A stretch of 32,647 bases of DNA from Candidatus Zhuqueibacterota bacterium (lineage in GTDB: Bacteria; Zhuqueibacterota; Zhuqueibacteria; Thermofontimicrobiales; Thiofontviventaceae), in the NCBI GenBank assembly GCA_016931935.1, contig JAFGDW010000108.1:1-32647 (forward strand), given 5' to 3'. Of the stretch, positions 22,817 to 31,417 are shown one piece after another (position 1 is the stretch's first letter; each line of letters begins with the position of its first letter). The position numbers and the translations under genes were made by a program. The notes beneath the pieces are model-generated. The model was given only the letters and a program-made list of their open reading frames with translations. It was not told where the DNA came from and did no database searches.

Positions 22817-25213
22817 CTATTCATAACGCAAGGACTCAATCGGATTGGCCGTTGCCGCCCGGATCGCTTGATAGGATACGGAAACGATCGATATAGCAAA
22901 TACCAGAATAAATGTTTTAATATGAATCCACGATCCATTTACACCCCAGTAGGGAAAGAACATCGTGGGGCCCTCGCCGAAACTGGTGAAATAGAGATAC
23001 GGGAAAAGAAATAGCCAGGCAATGAGGACATATTTAATCATATCATAATTGATGCGCATCATTATTCCCATCGTTGAATCGCCCAGCACCTTGCGAATGC
23101 CGATCTCTTTGGTTTTGCGTTCCGCCAGGAAGGTGGCTAACGCAAAAATGCCCATGCACGCCAGCGCAATTCCAAGCGTTGCAAAGAAAATCATTACCGC
23201 ATAAACCTTGTCGAGAATCCGAAAATACCAATCGTACGAGTTCGCCAGAAATCCGTATTCGAACGGTTGGTTCGGATAAAACGATTCCCATGTGTGCCGG
23301 ATTGCAGCAAGCGCCTGCGTCGTTTGTCCGGGTTCAATGCGGATGAGCATGTGATTCACATTTTCGATTTGGTTGCTGACAAACAGCGGCTCAATAATCC
23401 GATGCAGCGATGTAATGTGAAAATCCTTCACCATGCCGACGACCACGCCGGTTTTGTATTTTTTATCGCCCACGCTATATTGGATCGTCTTGCCAAGCGG
23501 CTCATCCCAGCCAAATTTTTTGGCGGCCAGTTCATTAATGATCAGCGCGTCTTTTTGATCAGTTGGATTCAATTCCGAGAAATTCCGGCCCGACACGAGT
23601 TTCAAACCAATTGTTGGCAGGAAATCGGCGTCCACATGAACTTCTTCCATAAGTTGCATATCATCATGCGAGTAGCCCTCGGGAATTTTTACATTGCGCG
23701 GCACGCCCCAGCCGGGCGTCGCGGAAATGCTGGCGATGTTGATAACGCTGCGGTCTTTGCGCAGTTCAGTTTTGAATGATTTCAACGTGGAGCGCATTTC
23801 ATCATCGAGAATAGGCAGTGTGATGACATTTTGTTTGTCGAATCCAATGTCCTTGTTTTCCAAATATCGAATCTCGCTTCCCATGAAATAGGTCTGGCTG
23901 ATCAATGCAGATGAGAGTAAAAATTGAATCACCACCAACACACTGCGCGGATTGATCTTGCGGCGTTTGAACATGCGATTTTTATTGAGCGCGTCGACTG
24001 GTTGCAATCGCGATAGCGAAACCGCGGGATAAAATCCGGCGAATAATCCGACGATGATGGTGAGTCCTAAAAATGCAAGAATCAATAGCGGAGATTGCCG
24101 GAAATCCATCGACAGCTCCTGATCCACATTGGCGCTAAAAACAGGCAGGGCAAGCTTGACCAGGATAAGCGCGACAATCAGCGCGAAAACGCTGATCACA
24201 ATCGCTTCCATGATAAGTTGACGGATTAGTTCCTGCCGGTTGGCGCCGATCACTTTACGCAAGCCAATCTCTTTAGCGCGTGTGGCTGACCGGGCGGTGG
24301 ATAAATTCATAAAATTAATACATGCAATCAACGCAATGAAAATAGCGAGAATGCTGTAAGAAACAAGTTTTGTAATGAGTCCTGGACTCATTCCGTCCAA
24401 ATGTGAATAAAGATATAATTTTTGCAGTGAGTTGAGATAAAATCCCAATGTGCCCTGAATGCCTTCGGTTTTCTCTTTCACATGCCGGTCGATGAAGGCC
24501 GGGAATTGCTCCGTCAGTTTTTGTGGATCTGCGCCGGGTTTGAACATGACAAATGTCTGGCAGGAGAACGCTTGCCAGTCATTCAAATCGGCAGCACTAT
24601 TGGCGTTTAACGTGGAAAACGAACAGAGCATATTGATATAGATTGATGTAGTTTTTGGCAAATCCGCAAGCAATCCGGTCACCAAAAAGTCGTGCTGGTT
24701 ATTTAAGAATAAACTCTTCCCGATTGGGTCTTTATCGCCGAAATATTTTTCAGCCATTTCCTTGGTGATAACGATTGAGTACGGCTGGTTGAGCGCTGTG
24801 TTGGCGTCGCCTCGAAGCATGGTTAATGTAAGTGTCTGAAAGATAGCCGGATCGGCATAGTAGAGATGGTTCTCGTAAAATTTGTGATCGTCGTAGCGGA
24901 CAATGGTTTTACCCATATTCCGTATCCGGAATGCTGTTTCCAGATCGGGAAACTCTTGCAACAGCGCCGGCGCTAATGGAACCGGCGTCACCGGTTCGCG
25001 AACTTCACCCTCAGCGGTTGTAATTTCCCGCCCCACGCGATAGATGCGATCGCCATTAACGTGGAACCGGTCATAACTGGCTTCACGCAACACATAAATC
25101 AAAATGAGCATACTGCACGCCAAACCCAGCGACAGGCCAAAGATATTGATGAACGTATAGATTTTATGTTTACGGAGATTGCGAAGTGAAATTTTGATGT
25201 AGTTTGAGAGCAT
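22817..25213 (-). CDS. FtsX/MacB-type ABC transporter permease
   Basis: This 798-aa protein starts at ATG 25213 with CAGGA about 10 nt upstream. Order: membrane segment about 20-40, REASYDRFHVNGDRIYRV, first extracytoplasmic domain, membrane cluster with INFMNLSTAR and KEIGLRKVIGA, mid segment (IQFLLSSALISQTYFM), second extracytoplasmic domain, last FtsX domain with TKEIGIRKVLGDS, end NPIESLRYE. Two deviations from its paralogues: the C-terminal membrane part has an insertion-like hydrophilic loop (TSFGEGPTMFFPYWGVN), and it ends VSYQAIRAATANPI where others have SWQAIRAA. Likely monocistronic; its 3' end faces the DUF2442 gene across two tail units. Confidence 0.92.
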   Translation of the reverse strand: MLSNYIKISLRNLRKHKIYTFINIFGLSLGLACSMLILIYVLREASYDRFHVNGDRIYRVGREITTAEGEVREPVTPVPLAPALLQEFPDLETAFRIRNMGKTIVRYDDHKFYENHLYYADPAIFQTLTLTMLRGDANTALNQPYSIVITKEMAEKYFGDKDPIGKSLFLNNQHDFLVTGLLADLPKTTSIYINMLCSFSTLNANSAADLNDWQAFSCQTFVMFKPGADPQKLTEQFPAFIDRHVKEKTEGIQGTLGFYLNSLQKLYLYSHLDGMSPGLITKLVSYSILAIFIALIACINFMNLSTARSATRAKEIGLRKVIGANRQELIRQLIMEAIVISVFALIVALILVKLALPVFSANVDQELSMDFRQSPLLILAFLGLTIIVGLFAGFYPAVSLSRLQPVDALNKNRMFKRRKINPRSVLVVIQFLLSSALISQTYFMGSEIRYLENKDIGFDKQNVITLPILDDEMRSTLKSFKTELRKDRSVINIASISATPGWGVPRNVKIPEGYSHDDMQLMEEVHVDADFLPTIGLKLVSGRNFSELNPTDQKDALIINELAAKKFGWDEPLGKTIQYSVGDKKYKTGVVVGMVKDFHITSLHRIIEPLFVSNQIENVNHMLIRIEPGQTTQALAAIRHTWESFYPNQPFEYGFLANSYDWYFRILDKVYAVMIFFATLGIALACMGIFALATFLAERKTKEIGIRKVLGDSTMGIMMRINYDMIKYVLIAWLFLFPYLYFTSFGEGPTMFFPYWGVNGSWIHIKTFILVFAISIVSVSYQAIRAATANPIESLRYE

Positions 25214-25252
25214 AATTTATATTCCTGATTTAAGGTTTTTATTTTAAAGGCG

Positions 25253-25344
25253 TAATTCGAAGAGACAATTCCCAGTCTGTCCACATTATTATTAAAAAAA
25301 TATAAGGTAACTGGACATGGCATGAATTGTCTCTTCGGATTACA
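25253..25344. repeat. 92-bp imperfect palindrome, MITE-like
   Basis: GTAATTCGAAGAGACAATTC (25253-25272) and GAATTGTCTCTTCGGATTAC (25325-25344) are inverted copies with one mismatch in 20. Inside, TGTCCA and TGGACA also face each other around an A-rich centre. It is non-coding and belongs by type to small inverted-repeat elements such as those with AGACAATT...AATTGTCT words in other genomes. It lies in the 337-bp gap 25214-25550. Confidence 0.7.
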
Positions 25345-25372
25345 ATGAAAATCAGTCGTTGGTGAGTTAATT

Positions 25373-25486
25373 ACAATATTTATGCCAACATTGTTTTTAA
25401 GGGAGATAGGGCTGTTTTAACGGAGTAAAGTTTTGGCAAGTATCCGCTCGCATTACACGAAGTGTACGGCAGCGAACAGTGAATGT
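25373..25486. repeat. Dispersed intergenic repeat, copy 2
   Basis: This is the counterpart of 11025-11138: ACAATAT, TATGCCAACA, a purine-rich middle with CTGTTTT, AAGTATCCGCTC, then ACACGAAGTGTACGGCAGCG. Instead of the perfect palindrome of copy 1 it has ACAC-GAA-GTGT. It ends shortly before a strong terminator-like hairpin. Confidence 0.65.
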
Positions 25487-25497
25487 TTAAAGGGGAA

Positions 25498-25530
25498 AGA
25501 GCAGGCATCGCATTGAGCGATGCCTGCTCT
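25498..25530. terminator. Strong 14-bp terminator-like hairpin
   Basis: AGAGCAGGCATCGC (25498-25511) and GCGATGCCTGCTCT (25517-25530) pair perfectly around ATTGA. It lies 20 bp past the stop of the DUF2141 gene (minus strand), with a TTTCCCCTTT tail on that strand and ATTTTGC on plus, so it may work in both directions. Confidence 0.75.
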
Positions 25531-25550
25531 ATTTTGCTTGCATCGTCAGA

Positions 25551-26006
25551 TTAATACGGCTGCATGGTCATTTTCAGTGTGTCAGTATGGAAATTGAATT
25601 TCGCTTTTTCCCAATCTGGTGGCTTAAACCTTATTTTGGGATGATTGGAAAAACCAAAACTTTCCTTGGGCATTTTAATGAAATTCATGTTCAATTCATC
25701 ATCATTATTCGCGTCATGAAAGAATTTAATCGCGTATTCGCCAAATGGAACGCTTTCAAACACCGTTGTCGCTTTATTCTCCGTGATTGGCATTGAGACA
25801 TTTGCAAAGACGTTGCCTTTCCCGTTCCAGCTCGATTCCGATGGAAAAACACTTAACAGTACATTGCCATCGTTGGATTTTAAATTTTCAATTAACACGA
25901 TAAGTGTGCCAGTTTGTGGTAGAGTGGATGTTGAATCTTGTGAAAAGCATAGCATGGGTAGCAACAGAAATATTGATAGAAAGATTAACAGCCTGATTGA
26001 TTTCAT
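25551..26006 (-). CDS. Secreted DUF2141 domain protein
   Basis: This 151-aa protein has a signal peptide (KSIRLLIFLSIFLLLPMLCFS, cleavage before QDS). The mature part has the DUF2141 pattern: LIVLIENLKSNDGNVLLSVF, then PFGEYAIKFFHDANNDDELN, MNFIKMPKESFGFSN and FKPPDWEKAKF. The fold is a beta-sandwich; the N-rich DANND loop could bind calcium. The function is unknown, and the family is common in Bacteroidota, where it is periplasmic or outer-membrane associated. AAAGGA lies about 10 nt before the ATG. Monocistronic, ending at the strong hairpin. Confidence 0.9.
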   Translation of the reverse strand: MKSIRLLIFLSIFLLLPMLCFSQDSTSTLPQTGTLIVLIENLKSNDGNVLLSVFPSESSWNGKGNVFANVSMPITENKATTVFESVPFGEYAIKFFHDANNDDELNMNFIKMPKESFGFSNHPKIRFKPPDWEKAKFNFHTDTLKMTMQPY

Positions 26007-26144
26007 TTGATGATTTCCTTTCGTGTGATTTAAAATGAGTTCTATTGTTTGGGTGAAGCCGATTGCTAAGCTGTTTCGAAAAAAATCTTGATTTTTTATT
26101 GAAATTCATGTATGTTTATCTAAACAATTATCATGGAATGTGCG

Positions 26145-26717
26145 ATGCAAAAACCTTCAAAAAAATATTACACACCGGAAGAATACCTGATCAGAGAAGA
26201 AGCCGCCGCTTACAAGAGCAATTATCATCACGGGGAGATATTCGATTTTTCGGGAGCTTCATTTAATCATTCTCAAATTATCAGTAATATACATTTTGCA
26301 TTACGACAAAAACGTATGAATTTTAATTGTCGTGTTGCAATGAATGATTTACGTGTGTGGATTGAAGCGCAACAATCGTTTGTTTATCCGGATATTGTGC
26401 TGATCTGTGATAAACCCCAATTTCTCGAAAACCGTGATGACACCATCCTGAATCCAAAACTTATCATTGAAGTGCTGTCCGATTCAACCAAAGACTATGA
26501 CCGTGGCGAAAAGTTTGTCGCGTATCGGGCTATTCCATCGTTTCGGGAGTATATTCTAGTCGATCAGTATAAACGCCATGTCGAACAATTCCATCTTGGC
26601 CACGAAGGCAAGTGGATTTTAACCGAATACGATGATCCTGCCGCAATGGTGAAATGTGAATCGATTCCCTTCCGAATATCAATGAACGAGATTTATGAGC
26701 AGATTGAGTTTCGATGA
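26145..26717 (+). CDS. Uma2 family putative endonuclease (DUF820)
   Basis: The ATG at 26145 (190 aa) is preferred to the one at 26133, because GGA lies 6 nt before it. It is a PD-(D/E)xK-type fold: early YTPEEYL and a HHGEIFDFSG glutamate, VYPDIVLICD (D83), KLIIEVLSDSTKDYDRGEKF (E109, K123) and YRAIPSFREYILVDQ. These are the defining Uma2 motifs. Uma2 proteins are abundant in cyanobacteria and Chloroflexi and scattered elsewhere; their biological role is unclear. Isolated gene, no partner visible. Its last codon and stop already belong to a 7-nt repeat array. Confidence 0.9.
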   Translation: MQKPSKKYYTPEEYLIREEAAAYKSNYHHGEIFDFSGASFNHSQIISNIHFALRQKRMNFNCRVAMNDLRVWIEAQQSFVYPDIVLICDKPQFLENRDDTILNPKLIIEVLSDSTKDYDRGEKFVAYRAIPSFREYILVDQYKRHVEQFHLGHEGKWILTEYDDPAAMVKCESIPFRISMNEIYEQIEFR

Positions 26718-26793
26718 TCAATTATCAATGAACAGTGAACAATGACGAGATGAGAACTATTAATCCCTATTCATTATTCACTATTTATTGTAC
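26712..26793. repeat. 7-nt repeats in both orientations
   Basis: Plus strand: CGATGAT, CAATTAT, CAATGAA, CAGTGAA, CAATGAC, GAGATGA (26712-26753, exact 7-nt register). Then opposite-sense words such as CTATTCA, TTATTCA, CTATTTA (about 26768-26788). The two halves can pair as a large, loose stem. The array covers the Uma2 stop codon. Confidence 0.65.
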
Positions 26794-26854
26794 TCATTCA
26801 TATTCCATTAAATTTATCCCCTTTACAAAACTTCTTAATTGCGATTGTGCGTCG
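26794..26854 (-). repeat. Decayed 3'-tail unit of the permease at 26855 (61 nt)
   Basis: The unit runs from just after the gene's TAA to a second stop in AATATGAATGA. Length 61 nt equals the unit at 7844-7904, and about 35 of 61 positions match without gaps by my count. The end GAA TAT GAA TGA matches the YE-stop of the gene. The hairpin is no longer recognisable, so this is the least certain member. Confidence 0.45.
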
Positions 26855-29185
26855 TTATTCATACCTCAAACTCTCAACAGGATCCGACACTGCCGCCCGA
26901 ATCGCCTGCCAGCTTACCGATAAAACGGCAATGCACAACGTTGTTCCGCCGGCAAACAGGAAAAATCCAGGTCCAACATGTATTCGCTCAGCAAAATTTT
27001 GCAACAGTCCGTTAGAGATGAAATACGCTAACGGCCAGGCAATGATATTCGCAATAACAAGCAACATTCCGAATTCCCGCCATAATAACCGCAGTACATC
27101 GAACACTGTAGCGCCCAATACTTTACGGATGCCAATTTCCTTGGTGCGCTGCTCGGCCATATAGGTGGAAAGACCGTATAAGCCAAGGCTGGAAAGTAGC
27201 AGCGCCAGCAGTGTAAAATATAGCAGTAGTTGGTTAATGGCATTGCCAATATCTTCCATGCGATAATGAAAATCTTCCAGAAACAGAATATCTTGCGGGT
27301 AGTTTGAGCTTAATTCATCACAGATTCGCTGAATATCCGGCAGCGTTGATTCTATAGCATTGGAACGAATTTTCATGAACATGATATCGGCTTTTCCCGG
27401 ATTCAACCGTAAAATCTGCGGCTGTGATTTATAGCCGAGTTGCACGTTTTGAAAATCTTTGATGACGCCGATCAATGTGTATGGTTGACCCCAAAAGTTG
27501 ATAGTTGCCCCAACCGGATTCTCCATGCCCAATTGCTCAACGGCCGATTCATTAAGAACAATTGCCTGCGCCTCATCCGATGGAAATTGCCGGGAGTAGA
27601 AGCGACCCTGCGCCATCTGCATGCTGAACGTTTCGAGATAATCGTAATCGACCCAGGCGTATTTGGCGTTGATTTTTTTTTGCTGATCCGGCAGACCCCA
27701 GCCATCGGTGTTGTTAGTCATATCCAGGGGAAGCAGGTTAGAAGCAGTGACAGCTTGAATGTTGGGATGCTGCTGTAGCTTTTCCCTTAAAATGTCATGT
27801 TTCCGAGCAAGTCCACCGTGCATGGGTATGTAGGCGATATTGGCTTTTGAAAATCCGAGATCAAGCGTTTGGAAGAAGAGTCCCTGTTTGTAAAGCACAG
27901 AGGTGCAGATAATGAAAATAATGGAGAAGAAAAATTGAACGACGATTAATGCTTTGCGCAGCCACGCTCCCGTTTTACCTTTATGATAAACGCCTCGCAG
28001 AATGGCGGACGGCTGCGGCCGGGACAACATCAGCGCCGGATAAACGCCGGCAAATATCATTGTCATGCAAAAAATGACTGCCATGGAAATGATAAATGGA
28101 ATGCGCGCAAAATTTATTGTCAACGCCTGCCGTGTGGCCAGGCGGAGAAATGGCAGTAAAAATTGAACGAACACAATCGCTAAAATGATTGCAATGCCCG
28201 CATACAGGGCGGATTCGTGCATAAACTTAAGAAATACCTGCCAGCGGCTGGCGCCGCACATTTTTTGAATGCCAATTTCCTTATAGCGGCTGATTGAGCG
28301 CGCGGAACTGATATTGATGTAATTGATGCACGAGCTAATAAATATCAGGAATGCAATTGTCGACAGCAGAATCACCAGATTGATGACGCCATACTTGTAC
28401 AGGTAAACACGTGTAAACGGTTCCAGATAGTAAATTTCATCCTCGCGGGCTTTGGAGAATTGCGCCAATTTTTGATTGACTTCATCAACCTCAATATTTT
28501 TATTTAGCAGGACAAATGTGTAATAGGCGGAATTGGAATAGCGGTCGATATCACCGGCCACATCATCCGTAAGGTCGGGGATAGCAGCAAACGGCACAAG
28601 AAATTCAAACTGCATGAGTGAATTGGACGGACAATTTTCCGCGACGCCAGTGACAAGAAAATCATGTTCATTATTCAGTTGCAATGTTTTGCCAAGCGGT
28701 TCTTTATCGCCAAAATATTTCTTTGCCGCTTTTTCGGTGATAATAATGGAGTGCGGCTGCTCAAGCGCGGTGTTGGGATCGCCTTCTAATAACGGATATG
28801 TGAAAATCTTAAGAAACGAAGGCGTCACCCCGCGCACCTGATTTTCGACAAACATGTTGTCTTTGTAGCGCACCAGAATATTGCCGCCGAATCCGCCGGT
28901 TGCCGCTTCTTCGATTTCCAGGAATTCGGCCTTTAAATCTTTGGCAGCCGGTCCGGGCGTAATATCGGAGCCTTCATCGGGGCTGTCGTTTATTCCGCGC
29001 CGAAAGACATGGTAGATGCGATCGCTGTTTTTATGGAATCGATCAAAACTCACCTGATGTTGAACCCAGACGAGAATTAAAATCGTGATCGTCAGCCCAA
29101 CCGTTAAACCAACAATGTTGATGGTGGAGTAGGTTTTATTATTGAGCATGTTTCGAATGGAAAATTTTAAATACGTTTTAAACAT
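26855..29185 (-). CDS. FtsX/MacB-type ABC transporter permease
   Basis: This 776-aa protein starts at ATG 29185 with AAAGGGAC upstream. Order: membrane segment about 20-42, HQVSFDRFHKNSDRIYHV, first extracytoplasmic domain, membrane cluster with INYINISSARSISRYKEIGI and QKMCGAS, mid segment (VQFFFSIIFIICTSVLY), second extracytoplasmic domain (PIRL-type FWGQPYTLIGVIKDF block), last FtsX domain with TKEIGIRKVLGAT, end DPVESLRYE (Asp in place of the usual Asn). Like the permease at 401 it has a variant first loop (KMCGAS). Expressed on its own; the upstream spacer is filled by heptamers. Confidence 0.93.
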   Translation of the reverse strand: MFKTYLKFSIRNMLNNKTYSTINIVGLTVGLTITILILVWVQHQVSFDRFHKNSDRIYHVFRRGINDSPDEGSDITPGPAAKDLKAEFLEIEEAATGGFGGNILVRYKDNMFVENQVRGVTPSFLKIFTYPLLEGDPNTALEQPHSIIITEKAAKKYFGDKEPLGKTLQLNNEHDFLVTGVAENCPSNSLMQFEFLVPFAAIPDLTDDVAGDIDRYSNSAYYTFVLLNKNIEVDEVNQKLAQFSKAREDEIYYLEPFTRVYLYKYGVINLVILLSTIAFLIFISSCINYINISSARSISRYKEIGIQKMCGASRWQVFLKFMHESALYAGIAIILAIVFVQFLLPFLRLATRQALTINFARIPFIISMAVIFCMTMIFAGVYPALMLSRPQPSAILRGVYHKGKTGAWLRKALIVVQFFFSIIFIICTSVLYKQGLFFQTLDLGFSKANIAYIPMHGGLARKHDILREKLQQHPNIQAVTASNLLPLDMTNNTDGWGLPDQQKKINAKYAWVDYDYLETFSMQMAQGRFYSRQFPSDEAQAIVLNESAVEQLGMENPVGATINFWGQPYTLIGVIKDFQNVQLGYKSQPQILRLNPGKADIMFMKIRSNAIESTLPDIQRICDELSSNYPQDILFLEDFHYRMEDIGNAINQLLLYFTLLALLLSSLGLYGLSTYMAEQRTKEIGIRKVLGATVFDVLRLLWREFGMLLVIANIIAWPLAYFISNGLLQNFAERIHVGPGFFLFAGGTTLCIAVLSVSWQAIRAAVSDPVESLRYE

Positions 29186-29200
29186 AATAAAGTCCCTTTA

Positions 29201-29249
29201 AGTGAGACGTGAAACGTGAAAAGTGAAACGAAAAGCAAATAGTGAAAAG
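29201..29249. repeat. 7-nt repeats of CGTGAAA type upstream of a permease
   Basis: AGTGAGA, CGTGAAA, CGTGAAA, AGTGAAA, CGAAAAG, CAAATAG, TGAAAAG follow in 7-nt register. A few CAGTGAC/CAGTAAT words follow at 29267-29285. The 302-bp gap 29186-29487 otherwise holds a small GCTG-TGGT-CAGC hairpin with a T run (29290-29308) and no gene. Confidence 0.7.
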
Positions 29250-29487
29250 GGTGATTAAAAAAATATCAGTGACCAGTAATCAGAAAGCGCTGTGGTCAGC
29301 TTTTTTTGTATAGCGAACAGCTTATTTTTATATATCCGCCGAGAGTAGCTGGTTACCAATTACCGCTTGTTAGGGCGCAGAAATGTTCAGTCAATCACCG
29401 TCTATCAAATAATGTTTTATCATTGCCTCAGTTCTTGAATAATCCCAACAATTAACACTGTGTTATAAGACTTCATTCAAGAAAAAT

Positions 29488-30267
29488 TTATTCTTTCTTT
29501 CGGTTCAGATGGTCCGGATCGAACACGATGGTGGCGGGACCGTTTGTTACAAACATAGGATTGGCGCAGCCTCTTTTGGGAGAGTATGGTTTAGCCTCAG
29601 GAGCAGTATTATTAATAATATCTTCGCCCAACTCACGCATTGCTGTAATATACGATTTATCGTAAGGCTTTTTAACGTAAACATAATGACCGCAATAAAC
29701 TTTTGTGATTCCGCCATCCATAAGCTTTTCCATTTTTTGACATGAATTTACATAGGTTTGCATCGGAGAAAGCGGTTTGAGTTGGAGCCAAACGTGATTA
29801 GCGCCAAAAGCGTCACCCGAATAACAGACGCCTGCTTTTCTGTCGAGCAGAACAATTGAGCCTGGAGTATGACCGGGCATATGACTCACTTCGATCTGTA
29901 TTTCACCCAAATCAAAAATATCTCCCTCATTTACAAAATTAATTTTGCCTTTGTACTCTTTTGGCAATAAAACGGTATCCGCCGGATGCATCCATATCTC
30001 GGGAAAATATTTTATATTGCCAGCATGGTCGCCATGTGCATGGGTAATCACAACCATAACAGGCTTTTTGGTGATTTGACTGACAAAAGTATCGAGATTT
30101 TTAATTCTGGTCCCGGTATCTATTAGAAGCGCTTTTTCTGTTCCTTCTACTAAATACATCGTGGTGTTGTCTGAACCTTCCAATATAAACATGTAGTCTT
30201 CAAGCCTGGCAGGAGTAACATCAGCGTATCGAAAGAACCGGCATGCAGCGCTAAAGCAACATCCCAC
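29488..30267 (-). CDS. Metallo-beta-lactamase-fold hydrolase, probably exported
   Basis: The MBL signature is complete: THAHGDHAGN (H76, H78, D80, H81 counted from the GTG at 30267), H133 in MPGHTPGS, D152 in SGDAFG, H194 in YCGHY. The order suits a two-zinc hydrolase of the glyoxalase II-like or lactonase type; the substrate is unknown. The start is doubtful. GTG 30267 has no ribosome site. The frame continues upstream to an ATA at 30306 with GGAGG 4 nt before it, adding a basic-hydrophobic N-terminus (IKRFLSSVILLFSVGCCFS) that would be a signal peptide, possibly of a lipoprotein. The true protein is therefore likely 13 residues longer and exported. Confidence 0.85.
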   Translation of the reverse strand: MGCCFSAACRFFRYADVTPARLEDYMFILEGSDNTTMYLVEGTEKALLIDTGTRIKNLDTFVSQITKKPVMVVITHAHGDHAGNIKYFPEIWMHPADTVLLPKEYKGKINFVNEGDIFDLGEIQIEVSHMPGHTPGSIVLLDRKAGVCYSGDAFGANHVWLQLKPLSPMQTYVNSCQKMEKLMDGGITKVYCGHYVYVKKPYDKSYITAMRELGEDIINNTAPEAKPYSPKRGCANPMFVTNGPATIVFDPDHLNRKKE

Positions 30268-30384
30268 AGAGAAAAGCAGGATAACAGACGATAAAAATCT
30301 TTTTATAAATCCTCCATCGACGAAAATAGTGAAGATGATATCCTTTTATAGTATAGCATCAAATAAATATTTATCGTTAAATTA

Positions 30385-31311
30385 TTAGTAATGAAAATTT
30401 ACAAACGGAAGAATCTTCGCCCATTTCGGATTATTTGCGGCATAATTGATGACGCCAATTTGCAAACCGTGCAACGCGGCGGCTGAATTCACAATACCTA
30501 TGCTGACGCCGTTTTGCGCTTCTCGAAATTTGTTGAATCCACCGAAACAAACGCCGTTTGACTGATCGATACTCAGGAATGTTGCGCCGCATATTCCAAA
30601 TGTTTGGCTCGCATTTAGACGCAGCAGCGACAGCGCTATGCCGTGGACTGCTTCATCGGCTGTCAGCAGAGCGCTATAGGAAACACCATGAATGTTGCGG
30701 GCGTGCATTGCCAGGCCGCATATGGTGAAGCCTCCGATATTGCCCCCGGTCCCGATAGCGATCCCTGCAAGATTAAAACCATTTATTTCTTTTTGGGCGA
30801 CAAGCGCAAGGCCGCCCACAGAAAAACCATGAATTGTTCCTAATGACATCGTGACGAGTCCGCTGATATTTATACCGTTCAAATTATCGCCCGCACCTAA
30901 TATAAGCGTTCCATAATTGATCCACCGCATGTCGCCGGAACACACAGTTGCCAATCCGCTGATGTTGATCCCCGATAATTGCGATCCGCCAAATATCGCC
31001 AGCCCGCCCAACGTGACGCCGCGAATATCGTTCGCCTCGGGCCGAATCAATCCCAGCGAAATGCCGCGGATTTTGCCTTCCGCATTGTAGCCTGGCGTCC
31101 CGAGCGTGATATTCAATCCGTCAATTCGTTTGATATTGTAATCTGAGAAATTAAACCGCACTCCTGTGAATCGATCGGAATTGCCAAAACTGAAACCAAT
31201 ATCTTTCACAGCAAGGTTGAAACTTTTATGATGTTCTGTTGATTGTGCATATATAATTGAGTATGTCCAGAGTAGAGTAATACCCAGTATGATTGTGGTT
31301 TTTGTCTTCAT
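30385..31311 (-). CDS. Exported repeat protein resembling LA_2272-type surface repeat family
   Basis: This 308-aa protein has a signal peptide (MKTKTTIILGITLLWTYSII, cleavage near YAQ). The mature part is built from about ten repeats of 20-24 residues with the core xGxNISGLA or GxSxGLxxxx, for example LSGINISGLATVCSG, LNGINISGLVTMSLG, INGFNLAGIAIGTGG and NGVSIGIVNSAAALHGLQIG. Regular Gly and Ile/Leu spacing suggests a beta-helix or beta-sheet stack. The C-terminus VINYAANNPKWAKILPFVNF is, in my memory, typical of the LA_2272 family. Surface or periplasmic localisation is an inference; no function is known. AAAGG 8 nt before the ATG. Confidence 0.75.
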   Translation of the reverse strand: MKTKTTIILGITLLWTYSIIYAQSTEHHKSFNLAVKDIGFSFGNSDRFTGVRFNFSDYNIKRIDGLNITLGTPGYNAEGKIRGISLGLIRPEANDIRGVTLGGLAIFGGSQLSGINISGLATVCSGDMRWINYGTLILGAGDNLNGINISGLVTMSLGTIHGFSVGGLALVAQKEINGFNLAGIAIGTGGNIGGFTICGLAMHARNIHGVSYSALLTADEAVHGIALSLLRLNASQTFGICGATFLSIDQSNGVCFGGFNKFREAQNGVSIGIVNSAAALHGLQIGVINYAANNPKWAKILPFVNFHY

Positions 31312-31417
31312 TATAATGCCTTTATTATAATGTGAAATGGAAGTGCCATAGAGCTAAGCGCATGGTAAAGTAAATACCTTTTGTTTTTCCGCTGTGCGCC
31401 ATGCTCTATGCGCTCTG

